From: Salvia splendens
Taxonomy: Eukaryota; Streptophyta; Magnoliopsida; Lamiales; Lamiaceae
Length of the DNA stretch: 64,000 nt
Direction of reading: 5' to 3'
NCBI RefSeq assembly: GCF_004379255.2
Contig: NC_056045.1
Span: 12,861,593-12,925,592 of the forward strand
How positions within the stretch are numbered: the stretch's first letter is position 1; each line of letters starts with the position of its first letter. Made by a program: the position numbers and the translations under genes. A model generated the notes under the pieces. The model made no database searches and was not told the DNA's origin. It was given only the letters and a program-made list of their open reading frames with translations. Below are positions 1 through 11,181 of the stretch, piece by piece.

Positions 1-2137
1 AACAACTGGGGCATCATGTGCTCTCTCATCATTGTTGTTTTCCTCTCTACCACCACTACCCTCTGCCCCATGTGTTTGCTGTGTAGCAAAGGGGTCAGGA
101 CAATCGAACCCATCCAACACAAATGATGGCCTAGCGAAGCTGCTATTAATCGTCTTCTTCTTGTCATATGCCGCCATCATCTTCTCCATCTCTTCAATCC
201 ATTCCTGGATGTACTCTTCTTCTTCATCCCTTGCCTGCGTCAGTTTTGTTACAATTTCATCATCTTCCACCACATTCTCATCCTCCAATCCCAACAATTT
301 CTTTCCTATCTGACTGCCTACTTGGAAGCACTCATTATCTAGCAACTCAACAGGAATTCTTTTAAAATCATCTACCCACGTCGAAATTGCATGGGTCATG
401 AGCGAGCTTAAAGCGATAAACTGATCTCTGATTCGCTTAGCTCTATACCTGCTAGGCGCTCCTCCTTCTCCACTGTTCAACGATTCCAACCTCCTTACTT
501 CCTCCTCCTGAAGAAACTTCTCATTGTCAATCCGAGCCTACAACCTCCTTGTTCCGTACTGGTCACCCTCTGCGTCCTCCCTTTGCTTTAGGGTCTCCGC
601 CGTCCAACCTTTTATTGTCGGCCAGGCACGGATCACTCGCCCCCAGCAGTGAACCACGCGGTCCACATACGCACACTGACAATAACCACATAATGTAACA
701 GTTCAATAATGTACCTAAATATGTATATAATGCATGTGTAATAAGGGTATAATGCAAGAGATCAACAACAATAATGATTATTGCAACTGAAACTTAACAG
801 ATGATTCAAGGAAACATATTATTAATGTACCAAAAGCTATTACATTTTCCATGCAAATCAGTAATGTACCAACAAGTCCATGTAATGCATAACATTGTAG
901 ATGCAACAAGATTGACAGAACTATATAATGAAGCAAATAAGATGCAATAATGTACCAATCCATATATATAATGTATTTGTTACCGCTAATTAACTATTGC
1001 ATATTGTATCATGTCAGTAATGTATGTAAATTGGCATATAATGCAGTTTTTATTTCACTCACCAATAAGAAGTGGATACGCCCGGTGAAAGACGCAGTTA
1101 GGCCTTTTGGCCCAACTGGGATATGTGACCTCAAGAACGGATAACAGGTACCCACACCAATTCATGTTTGGAATCTCATCAACATCCTCAATGAAATGTA
1201 GAATCTTTGGCTTGCAATTGCCGTCGGTAGGAGTTTCTATAACGGCATTTTCCAGCATGAACACGAAGAGTTTCTTGAAATCTGGTCCCCCATCATCGTC
1301 CTGCATCATCAACTTAGCAATATCTCCAGGGGTCATTTTGAACTGCCCCTTATTACACCGTACTGCAGCATAGTCTTTGAACTCGAAGTTGCTTTGTTTA
1401 TCGGTTGAGCGTGAAATGGGTGTCGGACCTCTCGGAAAGCCTAACGTCAGATGTACGTCCTCCTCATCCAGGGTTAGGCTCTCACCCCCAGACAATGGAA
1501 TCTGGTACCGAGCTAGATTAAATGTCGTGAGAACCCAAAAAGCTAGGTATCCCGGAATCTCCTTTATGTTGAAATGGAGGATAGCTCCAAAACCCAGTTC
1601 ACGAACGACTTCCTTCTGCCGTGGAGTTAGGCTTTTTAAACAGTCAGGAACTCAGTTGGGGTCCGTCTACAGTAGAGATGGTCGACTTTCTTGCCTCTCG
1701 GTTTCGTCGGCACTGCCTCTTCACGAGCTGTACTTGTCTCCGCCCCTTGCTCAGTCAATCTCTCCCGCAACTTTTGCGCTATCGCAATAGGAATGACATC
1801 GTCAACCACTTCGTTAATGTCCAACCTAGCATGCTTGGCTGCTGTCTGAAATACGACATTTGAACATGTTTATAATTGAAGGTATCTATCGCATTTATAA
1901 TATATAATGCACACTACTTGGTATATAATGTACAACAGCCATCAAATAATGCACAAATGAATATAACATTCACCCATTTACAAGCTTTCTATTACACCGA
2001 TTGATGTAGCTTAAACCAATTACATAATGCACACTACTGCTTACAACTACTCCATGAATTCTAAAGGCAAATGCAATAGATGGCTCACATGCATCCTGTG
2101 TTGGTTGGCTTTTGAAAGGTCGACCTCTTTTCGTCAT
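1..2137 (-). pseudogene. Decayed multi-exon transposon-associated gene (Ulp1/plant-mobile-domain-like family), 3' end beyond window
   Basis: Read on the minus strand, a start at 2137 opens a short exon beginning MTKRGRPFKSQ, with a GT donor near 2090. A second exon runs from an AG acceptor near 1853 to a GTGAGTG donor near 1064, and a third from about 675 to the window edge. The middle exon contains the block PLSGGESLTLDEEDVHLTLG followed by a stretch ending in PSWAKRPNC, which I recognise from the large plant family of N-terminal domains attached to Ulp1-like or plant-mobile-domain transposon proteins. The third exon is acidic and helical. Damage is clear: the frame changes near 1640 with stops in the conserved frame just upstream, there is an in-frame TAG near 540, and exon phases do not match. 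Family assignment is from memory of similar proteins; that this is a broken gene is directly visible. Confidence 0.6.
685..1050. repeat. Intron packed with TAATGYA motifs
   Basis: The intron between the second and third exons of the pseudogene contains about eleven copies of TAATGTA or TAATGCA (plus strand) at irregular spacing. The same motif recurs in the upstream intron (about 1895-2030) and near 2650. No longer repeat unit is visible. Confidence 0.7.
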
Positions 2138-2745
2138 TGTGGATCTGTGAGACGAACAAATATCAAAACCCGATAACCAGATTTACAAGCTCACTTGCAT
2201 CCTGCATCCTGTGTTGATTTCATGATTTACGAAAATATGGACCAAAATGTGTTTGAAAACCGTGATATTGTTTGCGAGAAAATATTGAATCGACCACTAG
2301 GTGGTGTGTCGGCGGTGAAAATCGGCGATTAACCGTGGGTATTTCCAAAAATTGAACCATTTAGCCCCTACCTTGTTGTCACCTTGAACTCGATGGTCGC
2401 GCGTGGAGGGAGAGACGTTTCGACTGTGAAACGGTGCGGGAGGTTGATTTAACGGTGAAAATTGACGCAAGGGTTGATTTCCGGTGGCTTGGAGTGGCGG
2501 CTAGGGTTTGGAACGAAATTGAATCGTGGGTTTAGGAGTGAGACGGTTGGAGTGAGACAGAGAGTGAGTAGATGGAAGGTCGATTGAAAATCCCGTTTAA
2601 TTCTCGCTCCTTCCGTTTTTGATTCAGTGTTGTTTTACAATTATACCAGTATAATGTACAGAATATGCCTAATAATGCAACACAGATTCATTTATCAAAG
2701 TTTCATCTAGTCCGTCCATCCACCTAATCTAATGGTTGATATTAA

Positions 2746-3307
2746 GAACATCCACAATGACGGCGAGCGGACCGGCTAGCCGATTCCCGGCGCTGGCCGG
2801 TCCGCTCGCCGAACCATTGCAGCCGGCCAGCGCCAAAATCGGCGAGAAAATCAGCGAGAAAATTGACGAGCGCACGCCGATTCCCGAGCGCTGGCCGATG
2901 CGCTCGCCGATCGGCTGGCCGCCATTGCAGGCTCCCGATCGGCCAGCCGATTTTTTTTTAATTTTTGAAACACTATATATACGCGATTTGCATGTCATTT
3001 TCATTCGCACCACTTGTTTTAATTTTGTAATTTTTTTTAATTTTGTAATTTTTTTTAATTATGTAATTTTTTTAATGTACCTTTTTTTTATTTAAATAAA
3101 AGTATTGCATTTTCCCGTATCTGTGTCGTAAGTTGAATTCTGTATTTTGTGTGATTGTTATTTTTATAATTTTGTTTATTGTGGCTAGCCTATGGCTAGG
3201 CTATTGCTTGTCCCGATAATGTGGCAGGAGGAGTTTTTAGTGCTGATGATGTGGCAGGAGGAGTTTGTGGCTAAGCTATGGCTGAGCTATTGCCATTGTG
3301 GATGCTC
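2746..3307. mobile_element. PIF/Harbinger (Tourist-like) nonautonomous element, about 560 bp
   Basis: Ends are inverted repeats GAACATCCACAATG (left) and CATTGTGGATGCTC (right), which differ at one position when paired. They are flanked by a 3 bp TAA duplication (2743-2745 and 3308-3310), as expected for PIF/Harbinger insertions. The left third is GC-rich with many CGGC/GCCG words; the right part is T-rich and holds two copies of ATGTGGCAGGAGGAGTTT-like sequence. The apparent ORFs on both strands inside it resemble no transposase and are treated as chance. Confidence 0.8.
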
Positions 3308-3370
3308 TAAGTAGAAACTTAACACTAACGGGGCAATAGGACCCTAATGCTCCCCTATATATATATATAT

Positions 3371-3591
3371 AGGGTTGTGATCAAGATAGAACCATTCTTA
3401 AATGTAGAACCAATCTTAAATGTAGAACCAAGGCCAAATTTGAATTGAAAACATGATTAGTGGGGTGGTTATAACCGATGCATTGTGATTATGTATGAAA
3501 TTTGATCTTGACCATCATTTTTCCTCATCCAATGGATGAAATGTAGTTCTAGGTTATACACTTTAGATTGTTTTGTATATAAGACAACCCT
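3371..3591. mobile_element. (TA)n-flanked MITE, copy 1
   Basis: A 221 bp unit beginning AGGGTTGTGATC and ending AGACAACCCT, so the ends pair as AGGGTTGT inverted repeats. Both sides are pure TA runs. It contains a tandem ATGTAGAACCA motif near the left end. It fits the class of MITEs that sit inside TA microsatellites (rice Micron is the known example). Confidence 0.65.
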
Positions 3592-3611
3592 ATATATATA
3601 TATATATATAT

Positions 3612-3897
3612 AGGGAGATGATCAAAATAAGTATGTGTTTAAATCCAGAAATGCAGCCCAAATCTCAGCCATAGGATTAGATGATCTAATGGTCAATAAT
3701 TAACACAAAACACGGAAAGTCTTAATTAAGCAGTTTTATGTCATATTATAAGATTTGAGTTTAATGTCATGTTAAGATCATTTTAGGTCATACTTCGTTA
3801 GTATGACCTAAAAATAAACTAACTATGACCTAAAAATGTGTTTGGCATGACATTGTTTTGCGTTTCTGTATTTAAATTTGGTTTTGCATAGATCAAA

Positions 3898-3953
<56 letters not shown>

Positions 3954-4235
3954 TTTAATCTATGCAAAACTAGATTTAAATACAGAAACGCAGAACAATA
4001 TCATACGTATGACACTTTTAGGTCATAGTTAGTTAATTTTTAGGTCATGCTAACAAAGCATGACCTAAAATGATCTTAGCATGACATTAAATCCAAATAT
4101 TATAATATGACCTAAAATTGCTTAATTATGACCTTCCGTATTTTTGGTTAATTATTGACCATTAGATCATCTAATCCTAGGGCCAAGATTTGGGCTGCAT
4201 TTCTGGATTTAAATGCATTTTTATTTTGATCAACT

Positions 4236-4239
<4 letters not shown>
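3612..4239. repeat. Large inverted repeat: two head-to-head MITE copies around a (TA)24 tract
   Basis: The left arm (about 3612-3900) begins AGGGAGATGATCAAAATAA, and the right arm (about 3950-4239) is its reverse complement with scattered mismatches, ending TTATTTTGATCAACTCCCT. A 48 bp pure TA tract (3902-3949) separates them. Each arm contains several AGGTCATA/TATGACCT motifs. It is a different family from copy 1 but uses the same kind of TA-repeat target. Confidence 0.8.
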
Positions 4240-4270
<31 letters not shown>

Positions 4271-4271
<1 letters not shown>

Positions 4272-4660
4272 AGAAATGATATGGTACATACCTTATGTGA
4301 GCTCCTTATGTGAGCACTACTCCCATTTGACACACGTTTAACGTTGTTCGTTTCGATTTATATATTTGGTTTGATTCTAATACGTTAAAAAGTGTTCTTG
4401 AAATTTTTAATTTCACGAAAATTAAAAAAATCAAAGCTCGATTTGCTCGTTTTCTCAATAATTTTGAATAAATTAATAAAATAACAAATCAAACTTTGAT
4501 TTTTATGAATTTTATAAAATTAAAAATTTCAATAACATTTTTTAATGTATTAGAATGAAACTAATAATATAAATTGAAACGAATAATGCTAAACATGCAT
4601 CAAATGGGATCGGTGCACACATAAGAAGCTCATATAAGGTATGTAGCATATCCTTCTTCT
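4271..4660. mobile_element. Foldback element: a single 390 bp near-palindrome
   Basis: Nearly the whole element pairs with itself. The left end (ATGATATGGTACATACCTTA) and the reverse complement of the right end match almost base for base, and pairing continues inwards through the GTTCGTTTCGATTTATAT and TCAAAGCTCGATTTGCTC blocks to a centre near 4465. Flanks are TA repeats. The transcript would form one hairpin with arms of about 190 bp. Confidence 0.75.
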
Positions 4661-4851
4661 ATATATATCTATCATTTATCAATTATTCATACGAAAAAGA
4701 ATGTAGTGATGATTTGGCTGCAATGTGACGTTCAGTTACAAGAAGCCCGGATTATAATTTAGTTGAAAATCTGAATTTGGTTGGTGCCCAGAAATCAGTG
4801 CCCTTGTGAATTATCCAGCATACACGAAAGATAAGGAAAGCTCATCTTAGT

Positions 4852-4905
4852 TTCGGAATCATAAATTACCTATGCTCCTTCGGAATCATAAATTACCTAT
4901 GCTCC
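4852..4905. repeat. Exact tandem duplication of 27 bp
   Basis: The unit starting TTCGGAATCATAAATTACC occurs twice without a gap (4852-4878 and 4879-4905). Confidence 0.95.
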
Positions 4906-5466
4906 AATAATCGTCTGAAGCTTTTAAGTTGAAGCTATAGAGAGTATTATGAAGCACATTAACTAATCTTACATTGTTTTTTGTTCAAGCATATTCAGGA
5001 TTTGCTAAAAAAAATAGTTTAACATGATCATGCTGAGTTAAATTAATTAAGTGTACATGTGAGGAAAACACACAAGCATACTGGATTGGCAGTAACTTTA
5101 GCAAGGATACTACAGCCGAATAAATTTAGCCCAAACTAGCAACATCTTGAGCACCCTGCATTATATATTCCACCACACACGGGACCATAAAAAATACAAT
5201 CAAATCAGAAAATCATGGAAAGAATCCTGCGAAGGAAGCTAGGCACTGCACAGTCATTGACCAAATGCAAAGACAGCATGTCATGATAACAATTACCAAG
5301 ACGAAACGTAAGCTACGAGAAAAGGAGAGTAATGGAAAGTAATGCAAATGAGTCATTTCTTGAGTAATGACATTACGAAATGTCCTTCTCAGTTCTATGT
5401 TTCTTGCTTATTCATTACTTAAAGACTGATTACATATTATCATATTCTCTCTTATAAGAGTTTGAG
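4906..5466. other. No recognisable feature
   Basis: AT-rich sequence with no ORF, terminal repeat or RNA gene I can support. Confidence 0.5.
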
Positions 5467-5834
5467 CAATTTTTATTCTTCATTTGTGAGTCTACCAGAT
5501 TAAATGAAGGGAGTGTATATCTACACCTTTGGTATGCCTCTATACGCTCAAGAATACCAAGGGAAAAGTAACCTTGATTAAAATGACCAAACTACATGCT
5601 AATGGAATGAATCCTTATGGCTACCAGATTAAATGAAGGGAGTCTATATCTACACCTTTGGTATGCCTCTATACGCTCAATTTTTATTCTTCATTTGTGA
5701 GTCTACCAGATTAAATGAAGGGAGTGTATATCTACACCTTTGGTATGCCTCTATACGCTCAAGAATACCAAGGGAAAAGTAACCTTGATTAAAATGACCA
5801 AACTACATGCTAATGGAATGAATCCTTATGGCTA
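5467..5834. repeat. Direct repeats with a period of 211 bp
   Basis: The block beginning CAATTTTTATTCTTCATTTG at 5467 recurs at 5678 and runs about 155 bp in each copy. A third, partial copy (about 5624-5680) lies between them. The two full copies are almost identical, so the duplication is recent. Confidence 0.9.
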
Positions 5835-6765
5835 ACCAGCTAGTACACATTCCTATTCCTGCCGATCATTGATGGTTTTTATTAAGAAAGAAGAAAGAAG
5901 AAAGAAATAGAACAGATAAGAAAATGAACAATTCTGAAGGTTTACCACCTACCAAGCAATTTTTCCAATTACAAAATAAATTGCCATGCAAATCCTAACA
6001 AGGCTGAAATGCCCAGCTCATACGTAGGCCAAGAGGAGCTTGCAATAAATAACAAGATTGGGTTGTGGACGGACAGTTCGGGAATGTTTGGGGTGTATTG
6101 AGTAAAAGGCCCTTCATGCATTAAATAGGAGAGACGATTAGAGTGTGATAGGCTGCCCTATGGATTCTGGATTGTTTGTTTGAACTATATGGCACTGGGC
6201 TCTCAAGCAGTTGGCTGGTTTTTGATTTTAAAAAATCAATAGGGTCGACTGTTAGGTTGTTAGCAATACCCTAAGGCCATGATGGAATGGAATGGAATGC
6301 GATTCCAACTTCCATTTCTATTCATTTGCTTATGATGGAATGAATGACTGAAAGAATGGATGAAAATGCAAAGAAAATCCAAAGCAATGTCATTTCGCTC
6401 TTATCTTCATTCCAGTCTATCATATCAAGCACGGTATAATTGTGTAAAAGTGAGCACAAGTCACCAAACGAAATCTGCACTTCCCAAACTGAGATATTGT
6501 AAATCACCAAACGAAGTTGACCAAAATCTAAATGCACTGCTCTTGAAATAAGACATCTATCCGATCTTGTAATTTAAAAAAGCACATCAATATAAGTAGA
6601 ACCAGCACAAAAATAATCAATTAACAAGAAGCAAAACTAAGATGACAAAATAAAAATGATGAAAACCACAGAAACAATAATTAACAAAGTCACAGTGTAA
6701 AAGTAATTAAACATAAAAAAAGCACTCACCTTCAAATTGATTAACAAAGCGCATAGCAAAATGGA
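5835..6765. other. No gene; probable 3' flank of the minus-strand Sel1-like gene
   Basis: AT-rich sequence with an AAGAAAG run near 5885 and a TGGAATGGAATGG run near 6285. No coding or repeat structure is supported. The last few hundred bases before 6766 could be the 3' UTR of the neighbouring minus-strand gene. Confidence 0.4.
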
Positions 6766-7210
6766 TCAAGAATCACCCAAAAACTCATCTGAATCTGAAT
6801 CACTGGCATTATAACCTGTAAAATCCAAAACTTATAAAACTCAATTTCACAGTGAAGCCTATGAAAAAGAGAAACAGAAGTAACCTGGTCGTTTATTGCT
6901 AACTTTCCAGACCGACGACCTAACTCTGGAAGCCCTACTTATCCAGATCCTCCCCTAAATTGACACTTGAATCAATAAAACCCAGAAATTGAGGGGGGGA
7001 ACTGGAAGAGTAAAGAGTAGTTAGTGAAACCTTGTTAGCGTCTTAGGCGATGCCATATCCAGAAGAATACATCTGGCCAACGAGGACCTGCATGTTGACA
7101 TCGCCAGTTTTGGCCTCCTTGAGCGTGTCTTGGAACCAGCGGTGTATGCAGTCGTCAACCACCTCCGACAGAGGCAGCCTTCGTTGATCCCCCTCCTGTG
7201 TTGATTCCAT
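6766..7210 (-). pseudogene. Small Sel1/TPR-like gene in three exons, with an in-frame TAA in exon 1
   Basis: Exons are 7210-7031, 6954-6885 and 6815-6766. All junctions are GT-AG and phases match, giving 300 nt (99 codons plus stop). The product starts MESTQEGDQRRLPLSEVVDD, has a Sel1-like helix pair (DTLKEAKTGDVNMQVLVGQMY, then YSSGYGIA), then GRIWISRASRVRSSVWKV, and ends with the acidic tail GYNASDSDSDEFLGDS. I recognise this as a conserved single-copy-type plant protein of about 100 residues described only as Sel1-like/TPR-like; function unknown. Codon 56 (7045-7043) is TAA where the family has lysine, so a one-base A-to-T change would explain it. Splice sites and everything downstream remain intact, so the lesion is recent, an allele, or a sequencing error. 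If real, the product is a 55-residue fragment. Confidence 0.75.
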
Positions 7211-7486
7211 TTCCTACCTACCTATCCTTCATTTTCTCCTTTTCTTTACAACTTGTTCATGATTTCATTGGGCTTCCAAACAAAGCACAATAAATGTTAG
7301 AATTAGAGACAATTATGGTGTCCACAATTAAAATGATGTGTAGGGGTTAGCACACTAAGTATTTGTTTAAAACTTTCCATATTTATAATTGATCTACTTT
7401 TGGTGGACTCCCTAAGATGGATAAAATTAGTCTATTTTTTTGGACGGATGTAGTATAAGAGAGGGTTTGCCGGTGCTGCAATAAGG

Positions 7487-7710
7487 TACTCCCTCTGTTC
7501 CTTGTTAATAGAGACGTTTCATTTCGTCGTGGAGATTAAGAATAGTGTGTTCAACGGATGGTGAATAAAGTAAAATAGAATAAATTAAGAGAGATGAAGA
7601 GAGAATAGACTAAGAGAGAGACTTACTCTTTGCCTATAATAGAAATGACTCCATATCTTGGAACTTTTAAAATAGGAAAATGACTAAATTAACATGGAAA
7701 GAATGGAGTA
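7487..7710. mobile_element. Stowaway-like MITE
   Basis: Begins TA-CTCCCTCTGTTCC and ends GAATGGAG-TA, the usual Stowaway terminal repeats with TA target duplication. About 220 bp, AT-rich, noncoding. Confidence 0.75.
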
Positions 7711-7757
7711 ACTTTTTAGGTGAAGAGAGAGGTTCTTCCTCTATTTACTTAAATAAA

Positions 7758-7794
7758 TACTCCCCCCGCCCCATAGAAATAAGTCATTTAAGGT
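7758..7794. mobile_element. Left end of a Stowaway MITE split by a LINE
   Basis: Starts TA-CTCCCCCCGCCCCATAG and stops at the poly-T of a LINE. A matching end lies at 20165-20409, on the far side of the nest; both ends share CCCATAGAAATAAG next to the terminal repeat. Confidence 0.6.
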
Positions 7795-8832
7795 TTTTTT
7801 TAATCAAAGACGCCTGGTGTGGGCGTGGGGTTTAGGTAGACCCCCAACCCGTGAATAAAATCAAAATATAACGTTCTAAAACATGATCCTAGCCCAAAAG
7901 TGACTAGGATCCAACACAAGAACATGAGAGAGTAAATCGGAGATCCCACAAGTCGGGATTCTCCATGCTATCAAAGGTAAACTAGAAACTAAATAAACAA
8001 AAGGAAAAAAACGAACATATAACAAAATAAGAACTACCATGAGAATAAGATCAATCCACATCTCTGCGTCGGACCCGGAAGTTAGGATATCCCAACTGGT
8101 TCATCCTAACAAGCGCCTTCAAGTACCGAGGCGTAGAGACTAAATCATAATATGTCAGGGCAGGGGTCTGGACCCCCTACCTGCAAGAAAGCCGGCAACA
8201 CAGTTTCCTTCACTGTAGATGTGTGAGAATCGAACTTGCCGCTGAGCAGTCATACTCCGGATCGAAGCCATATGATGTCAGAGATCCGCAAAGCTAAGTT
8301 GTCCAGACGACAGTAAGGTAACCAGAGCTGCTGAGTCCAGCTCTATCCAAATGTGCGTAGAAAACTCCATAGCCATCTCCAACCCCCGAATAAGAGCCAT
8401 AAGCTCCGCCTCAAAACTCGAAGATGCAGCAACCAGAGAACAGAAGGCCCGCAGAAGACCTCCATCAGGACCACGAACCAATCCTCCCTCTCCCGTCTCC
8501 AATGTCGATGTAGAGAAGGCTCCATCAGTGTTCAGCTTCACTCAAGGGGCATCAGGGGGATGCCAAAGGACCATGAGCGAACTCAGAACACGTTGTCTGG
8601 GAGAAGAAGGCATGAAATCAACTGATGGGGAGCATCCCTTCCAGTTAATAGGGTTGATCCTGCCGGCCAACACGAACGTATGCAGGTGATGAGTGACCTG
8701 CCAAATAACATGAGTATGACGGAAAGGCCGACCCCGATGCTTGCAGCCGTTCCTTTCCGTCCAAAGGAACCAAACAATCAAGCAAGCAACTAAAAACTAA
8801 TATGCATGGCAGGAGCTCTAGAAAATGAGGAG
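7795..8832 (-). mobile_element. LINE-1 (first LINE): 3' part with RNase H domain
   Basis: On the minus strand the LINE runs into a poly-A (plus-strand poly-T at about 7794). Frames within 8278-8781 encode the zinc-knuckle-to-RNase H linker (IVWFLWTERNGCKHRG) and an RNase H start (MKLNTDGAFSTST, then FEAELMALIRGLEMA and IELDSAA), the RVT_3-type domain found at the C-terminus of plant L1-type ORF2. Several frameshifts are present. The sequence is cut at 8832 by an LTR and resumes at 20041, so the two pieces form one 5'-truncated LINE copy of about 1.2 kb. Confidence 0.75.
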
Positions 8833-10299
8833 TGTTGGGGTTTGGTGCCCCTTGCACAGCTGAAGTCATGCATACACAAATAAATCAGATCTACAGATCT
8901 ATTTGACCGATTATGAGATTAATTGATTCACATGTTAAACAATCAATTGCATACAAGAACACATATAATTCACAAATAAGGAATCAAAACCCTAGTTCAT
9001 GAATTCTTACGGTTTAGGGTTACCGATCTGATTCTCCAAAGAATCGACGATTGCTTGCGCCTTCTCCACGTGATGTTCTTCATACTCAACCACGAATCTT
9101 CTAATCTGTATCCCGAACTCAGATAATGACCTTTGGGTGGGCAAAGCTTGTCAGAATCGAAAAGGGCTTGATTAGAAAGAAGACAAAACTCTAGTTCTGT
9201 GAAGAACTGATTTTTCCGTCCACTCCCAGAGGGGAGCACGAAATTTTTAATGTTAATTAGCGTTAAATCTCCTTTCTAATCTCCTTTTATATAGAGTTGT
9301 GATGGGCCAGATTAGAGATCCATGGAGGTTGGACTTGGGCCAAACCTATTAACTTTTACTAATTAAATTGAGCCCCAATTTAATACAAGTCCAATAGAAT
9401 ATTATTATCATCCACTATAGTATAATAATATTGACTACCCGCCAATCCCAAATTACGAGTAATCTGGGCTTTACCTCTTTAATTTATTATTTCCCGTGTT
9501 TAAGATATAAATATCCATTAATTAATTTAAGCCTGCTATTTGACTTTAATTAATTAATATATTTTTCCAAGAGTTGTCTAGTTCAAAATCTTTATTTATT
9601 ATTCTGGAATAAATTCCAACTGGCCGGGTTTCTGAATAATAAAACCTTTTTCGAACACCTCTTGAGGATATTATCAAACTGGACACACCCAGCACACAAT
9701 TCATTGCAATAACAATATTAGCACCTCTAGACATTGATCACCACTACCCAAGATACTAGGATTCTTGGATTGCGAAAAATCCGCACCATTTGATAAATCA
9801 AAGCAGTGCATAATCAATATCGTATGCTCAATGTTATGTCAACAATGATTAAGAAATAACAATCACCGAGACGTCGTCTTTCATTAAATAGCAAGAAAGA
9901 CTTATCTCAACTGTTAGATCCTTCAGTGCTATACCACACCAGTGTCGTTTATTTCCTAAGGTAAGGAAACATACGGACTGACACTGCAACCTTTCACGAT
10001 AGGTAGCCAAAGCCTATCTAGGTTGTGAAATTCAATTTCTCTTCTACAAAGGACCGACTGTGTCACCTTTTGTGAACGTCGTTCACAACCAGTCTACTAT
10101 GCAGAAGAATTAGACTTATTTGCTTCTTATACATTTAAATGTTTGAGAAACATCTTATAAATGCATAAGCAAACACCAATGCAATAAAATTAATTCTTCT
10201 CGCCTTGGGTTAAAAGTGGATTGTAGACTTTATTGTATACAAGCAATTCTATCCGTGCAACTTGCTCGAAATATGCTTTTCAGTATACCAATCCTAACA
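8833..10299 (-). repeat. Copia-A 3' LTR
   Basis: Starts TGTTGGGGTTTGG and ends CCAATCCTAACA (plus strand), with TG...CA termini. The adjacent plus-strand ATCTCCCACTT is the polypurine tract read on minus. Short ORFs inside are LTR shadows. Confidence 0.9.
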
Positions 10300-10429
10300 A
10301 TCTCCCACTTATACTCAAAATCATGCTTTCGAGTATACCTACTGCCAAAACTCTCCCACTTATACTCTAAGCAGGTCTCGGGCCATGATACATCGAACTA
10401 CTGTACTTTTCACCTCATGTGTAAAACAT

Positions 10430-10975
10430 GTTGCCATATAGACATTTTGTGAAAAGTTTTGCCAGGTTGTTCTCTGATGATATCTTGGAAACCATAACAT
10501 CTTGTTGTGCACTTTTTCCTTAATTAATTTCATACTTCCTCTCTATGTGATTGCTTAGCTTCATCAGCTCATGTGTCCCTTGAGTTAGGCATATGACTAG
10601 AGTAATCATAGCAAAATATAATACTCATACATACTCGGAATCACGGTCAAAGCTATTAGGAAATTATTGAGATGAACAACTACCTTAGTAGTTTCCAATG
10701 AAACCACACTTGTAATTTTCATGATAGAGTCTATGATTTGATCACACTCCTTCATGTCTCAGTATTCAACTCCTAAAGTTAACACATAGTCAAAGGATAA
10801 CTCGATCATCAATCAATTATAAAATCGAGTCGATGTAACCTAAAGGACATAACATGGATGTCTGGTAAACTAGAGCATACCGTTTAGTCTTCTTCAAGTA
10901 CTATAGTATATTCTTTACCCAATCCAATGTCCTTGGCCATGGTTAAAATGATATCATGCTTCTATGCCACCGGCA
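10430..10975 (-). pseudogene. Remnant of copia reverse transcriptase/RNase H C-terminal region
   Basis: Minus-strand fragments in changing frames read YLKKTKRYALVYQTS, then GYIDSDF-like, SNHIERKYEI and SSENNLAKLFTK. These match the order of copia RNase H motifs (repeat-region KYLRRTK, YTDSDF, KHIERKYHLI, NLADPFTK). Numerous stops and frameshifts separate them, so no protein can be made. Confidence 0.7.
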
Positions 10976-11181
10976 AAGCTAATATCTAACTTAATACTGA
11001 TACACATCATAGCATATATGAGACTTCCAATTATGGAACTTGTCTCATTCTTCTTGATCTCATTCAATGTCGAAAATCACTTGACTAGAGACAAAATAAT
11101 TCCGTCTAGAAAAAGAAAAACCTTTTCTTAGAATTTTCAATGCTAAAGTGTTTAAGTATTGTGTAGATGTAGGATTCTTTA

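Noticed and set aside
2736..3095. Overlapping ORFs of 94 and 119 codons on both strands
   Set aside because: They lie inside a short MITE with terminal repeats, have no recognisable domain, and result from its GC-rich self-complementary end.
9546..9734. 62-codon ORF present twice (also 19292-19480)
   Set aside because: Both copies lie in the Copia-A LTRs and owe their similarity to LTR identity; no sign of a real protein.
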